Of a stretch of 64,000 bases of DNA, positions 61,158 through 64,000 are shown piece after piece. Where the stretch lies: the NCBI RefSeq assembly GCF_958979055.1, contig NC_084888.1, positions 7,859,501 through 7,923,500 of the forward strand, given 5' to 3'. Below the pieces are notes generated by a model. It was not told the DNA's origin, ran no database searches, and worked only from the letters and a program-made list of their open reading frames with translations. Each line of letters starts with the position of its first letter. The first letter of the stretch is position 1. A program made the translations under genes and the position numbers. The stretch is from Alnus glutinosa. Its lineage: Eukaryota > Streptophyta > Magnoliopsida > Fagales > Betulaceae.

Positions 61158-62857
61158 CATGATGGTGACTACACAGCGTACTAATCCGGGTCACAACAAC
61201 ACCCATGAAGAAGCACGACGTACTAATCTGGATCAGAACGACACTCATGAAGAAGCAGAGTCCATCAACCCTGAGGTCAGAATAGCCAATCTCAACCAAC
61301 AATTGGCTTAAGCACAAAAGAACGTGGAGGATTTATTGGCTCAGAACGCACTGTTGCAAGCTGCTCGAACATCTGCACCATCACAACATTTGAAAATGGG
61401 GGAGAACCGGAGAATAGTCAAACTGGAGATGGCCAAGCGACTCCTATTGAGCACCTAGAAGATCCGGGAGAACGGGTCGAGCCACGGATCGAAAACCACA
61501 TCCCACCTGGGAACCAACCTCCACCCCTACCAACGGAGGTAGAGAGAAGGCTACAAACGACTTGGGCGCGAAGTATGATGCACTGTCCAAAACCATGGAC
61601 TAGAAGCGCGATGGGAAGGAGTCACTTGTGGACAACCTCTTCCAGAGCAAGGAGTCTATCTTTACCGACGAAGTGGCTAACTTCGACTTACCCAGAAGGT
61701 TTAAGGTACCTGATATCTCTGTTTTTTCAGGTTATGAAGATCCGGTCAAGAACTTGGATAACTTCCGATCCCACGTGTCTCTGCATAAGACACCCGACGC
61801 AGTAGCTTGTCGGGCATTTCCTCTCACCTTGTTAGGAAAAGCCCGAGACTGGCTCAAGAACCTCCTTCTAAGATCAATTAACAGTTTCGACACCCTCGGG
61901 AAGAAGTTCTTGGCACAATTTATGTACAGGAGAACTAGGAGGAAACCCAGAGGATATCTACTCTCTGTGCGTCAGAGACCAAATGAATCTTTGAAAGATT
62001 ACCTATGGAGGTTTAACCAGGAGAAGTTGGGTACAGAGAGCGCACCAGCTGATTTTATTTATGGTGCAATATTCCAAGGACTAAAAAAAGATGAGCCGCT
62101 GATGGCCGATTTGGCGTTGAAACCACCGAAGGATCTCCACACTTTTATGATAAATGTAGACAGGTACATTAATCAAGAGGAGACGCTTCAAACCCTCCTC
62201 GGTTCTTCCTAATAGCAACCAGAGTCCTCATCTGAGAAGCCCAAGAAGAAGAAGAAGCCAGAGGCCGCATAGGATGACAGTCCCAGGGAATATTATAAAG
62301 TAAAAAAGAATTTCGGAGACTACAAGTAGACTCCATTGAATTCTTCTCTCACCGAGGTACTTATGGAACATAAAAAGGATCCTCATTACTAGAAGCCGAA
62401 GCCGATCCTGGGAGTTCCACCCCCACGCTTGGCTCATAAATACTGTGCCTTTCATGATTCATATGGTCATCTTATCGAGCAGTGTGTATCTCTAAGGCAA
62501 TTGATCGAGAAGCTCATCGAGAATGGGAAGTTAGTCCGATTTCTCATTGATGAAAGAAATCAGCAACAGGAGAAGCAAGGCCAGTATCCAAGGCCTAGAA
62601 GAGAAGAAGACCGAAATGAAAGAAGAGATTATCAACCGAGGCGAGAAGAAAGAAGAGATATGGCTAGAGAACCTACACCTCGGCCTCGGGAGGAAGAAAG
62701 ACGTGGGAGAAGTAGGAGCAGAGCCCGACAGGAGCAGCATGACAACCTTCCCATCATTCACACCATTTCGGGAGGATTTGGTGGGGGAGGAGAATCCAGT
62801 TTGGCTCGGAAGGCTTATGCCAAGCAGCTGGATGATTTCGAAGTATACTCGGTCTAG
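61158..62857 (+). pseudogene. Gag of Tat-type element
   Basis: The Gag core is open from 61628 to 62212 (DISVFSGYEDPVKNLDNF, LLGKARDWLKNL, LKDYLWRFNQEK). The part before it and the stretch 62212-62428 are interrupted by several stops. A basic region rich in RRE/RR repeats follows, with a residual knuckle-like CAFHDSYGHLIEQC near 62445. Non-functional. Confidence 0.8.
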
Positions 62858-62887
62858 AAGCCCCCCAAGTCCCGAAAATGCGATCCT

Positions 62888-64000
62888 ATGGCTATAGGGT
62901 TTTCGGATGAAGATTATGCTAGAGTCTCTCTTCCACATACTGACTCCCTTGTAGTTTCATTAACAATAGCAAATCATCAGACTCGGCGTATCCTTATTGA
63001 CATAGGAAGCTCGGCTGATTTCCTGTTCAAACCAACCTTCGACTACATGGGCATTCCTCGGGAGAGGGTGGCCCCGGTCTCCTGCCACTTATTAGGATTT
63101 GCTGAAGAGAAAGTACTGCCCCACGGATCTATTGAACTCCCTGTCACAGCAGGGGCCTATCCGAGGCAGAAGGTCATTATGGTAAAAATTTTGGTAGTAG
63201 ATAGACCTTCGGCCTACAACGCCATCTTTGGAAGGACGGATCTTAACGAGTTGAAAGTTGTCACCTCAACACTGCACCTTAGTATGAAGTTCCCCACCGA
63301 AGAGCGGGTCGGGGTGGTGAAGGGAGATTAGAGAAAAGCTAGGCATTGCTACAACTTATCCTTGAAAAGTACCCCTGAGAAGTACAATCTTGGGGAGAAA
63401 ACCAAGGAAGACGGGAAATAGCAATCACCGTTGGGGGAGCCTGTGGAAGACCTGGAAGAATTTAAAGTCGGTGGTCCCAAGAAGAAGGTTCGTATAGGCT
63501 CGCAACTCCCCCAACATATGAAGGAAGATCTAGTGGCATTCTTGAGGCGCAATAATGATGTATTTGCTTGGAGCCATGAAGATGTGCCAGGAATTGATCC
63601 TTCGGTTATTGTCCACAAGTTGAATGTGGACCCAAATCACCGACCAGTGAAACAAAGAAAGAGGGCCTTCGCAGCAGAAGAAGTCGAGAAGTTATTAAAG
63701 GCCGGATTTATCCGAGAGGTGGATTACCCCGAATGGCTAGCTAATGTGGTGTTGGTAAAGAAGTCGAATGGCAAGTGAAGGATGTGCGTAGACTTCACTA
63801 ACTTGAATAAAGCATGCTCGAAGGATAGCTTCCCATTGCCTCGGATTGATTTGTTGGTAGATTCAACGTCCGGGCACGAGCTTTTGAGCTTCATGGATGC
63901 CTTCTCAGGGTATAACCAGATCTTTATGGAAGAGATGGATCAGGAAAAAACTTATTTCATCACAGATCGATGACTCTACTATTACAAGATGATGCCCTTT
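62888..64000 (+). pseudogene. Protease and reverse transcriptase of Tat-type element, partial
   Basis: The protease region has DIGSSADFLF, where DxGSSAD is expected, at about 62998. After stops near 63329 and 63420 the frame resumes (NNDVFAWSHEDVPGIDP), then the beginning of reverse transcriptase (WLANVVLVKKSNGK). A TGA at 63776 sits where the tryptophan before RMCVD is expected, and another stop is at 63971. The window ends inside reverse transcriptase, before the YxDD motif. Confidence 0.85.

Larger units (their letters stand above)
60269..64000 (+). mobile_element. Tat/Retand-type Ty3/gypsy retrotransposon, decayed, cut by window edge
   Basis: 5' LTR at about 60269-61110, primer-binding site TGGTGCCGTCTGTGGG (61115-61130), then gag and the start of pol in the plus direction. 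The primer site and Gag/protease sequence fit the Tat lineage. Many in-frame stops occur. The 3' part and 3' LTR lie beyond 64000. Confidence 0.8.

Noticed and set aside
1..64000. CRISPR array, bacterial operon or organelle insert
   Set aside because: No regularly spaced repeats and no prokaryotic gene organisation. Genes are plant nuclear with introns. No rRNA or chloroplast/mitochondrial gene sequence was recognised.

Overview
This is a stretch of a plant nuclear genome, almost certainly a eudicot. The signs are AT-rich intergenic DNA, genes with GT-AG introns, plant-specific gene families (CYP703, DMS3, JAM-type bHLH, AP2/ERF) and plant lineages of LTR retrotransposon. I cannot name the species. 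Five protein genes and one tRNA gene look functional; most of the remainder is transposable elements and their debris.

Layout. 1-1960 holds no recognisable gene. 1961-8919 is a nearly intact Ty3/gypsy element on the minus strand, CRM-like chromovirus in type, with 722-bp LTRs that differ at one base by eye. Its single polyprotein is cut at the protease by a one-base frameshift. 9222-11848 (minus) is a two-exon CYP703 gene for a pollen-wall fatty-acid hydroxylase; its intron carries two repeats, one of them a 398-bp foldback with a perfect 9-bp target-site duplication (TSD). 11849-14391 is a pile of nested small elements in the CYP703 upstream region. 14392-19228 is a decayed Ty1/copia element with matching 320-bp LTRs and a TGTGT TSD. 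19340-20440 is a LINE RNase H fragment split by a solo LTR. 20520-20591 is tRNA-Gln(CUG). 20774-23176 (plus) is a four-exon gene joining a KELP/PC4-type transcriptional coactivator to a retrotransposon-Gag-like domain with a zinc knuckle. 24193-28839 (minus) is a seven-exon DMS3-like gene of the RNA-directed DNA methylation pathway, with one GC-AG intron. 33106-34941 (minus) is an intronless bHLH13/JAM-type jasmonate repressor. 47963-48487 (minus) is an intronless DREB-type AP2/ERF factor.

Between and after these genes are foldback elements, MITEs, two inverted retroposon copies, a copia scrap, a Harbinger-like element (46170-47127) carrying a rearranged L-lactate dehydrogenase fragment, an AT-rich repeat field (56640-59640) containing a young tRNA-derived SINE with a 14-bp TSD, and the 5' half of a decayed Tat/Retand-type Ty3/gypsy element running off the right edge (60269-64000).

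The genes do not form a single pathway. The most notable points are the coactivator-Gag fusion, whose third intron, if retained, would give a complete KELP-like protein; the transposon-captured lactate dehydrogenase fragment; and three foldback elements sharing AT-only 9-bp TSDs. All coordinates and splice sites were read by eye from the sequence; no alignment or database search was run.
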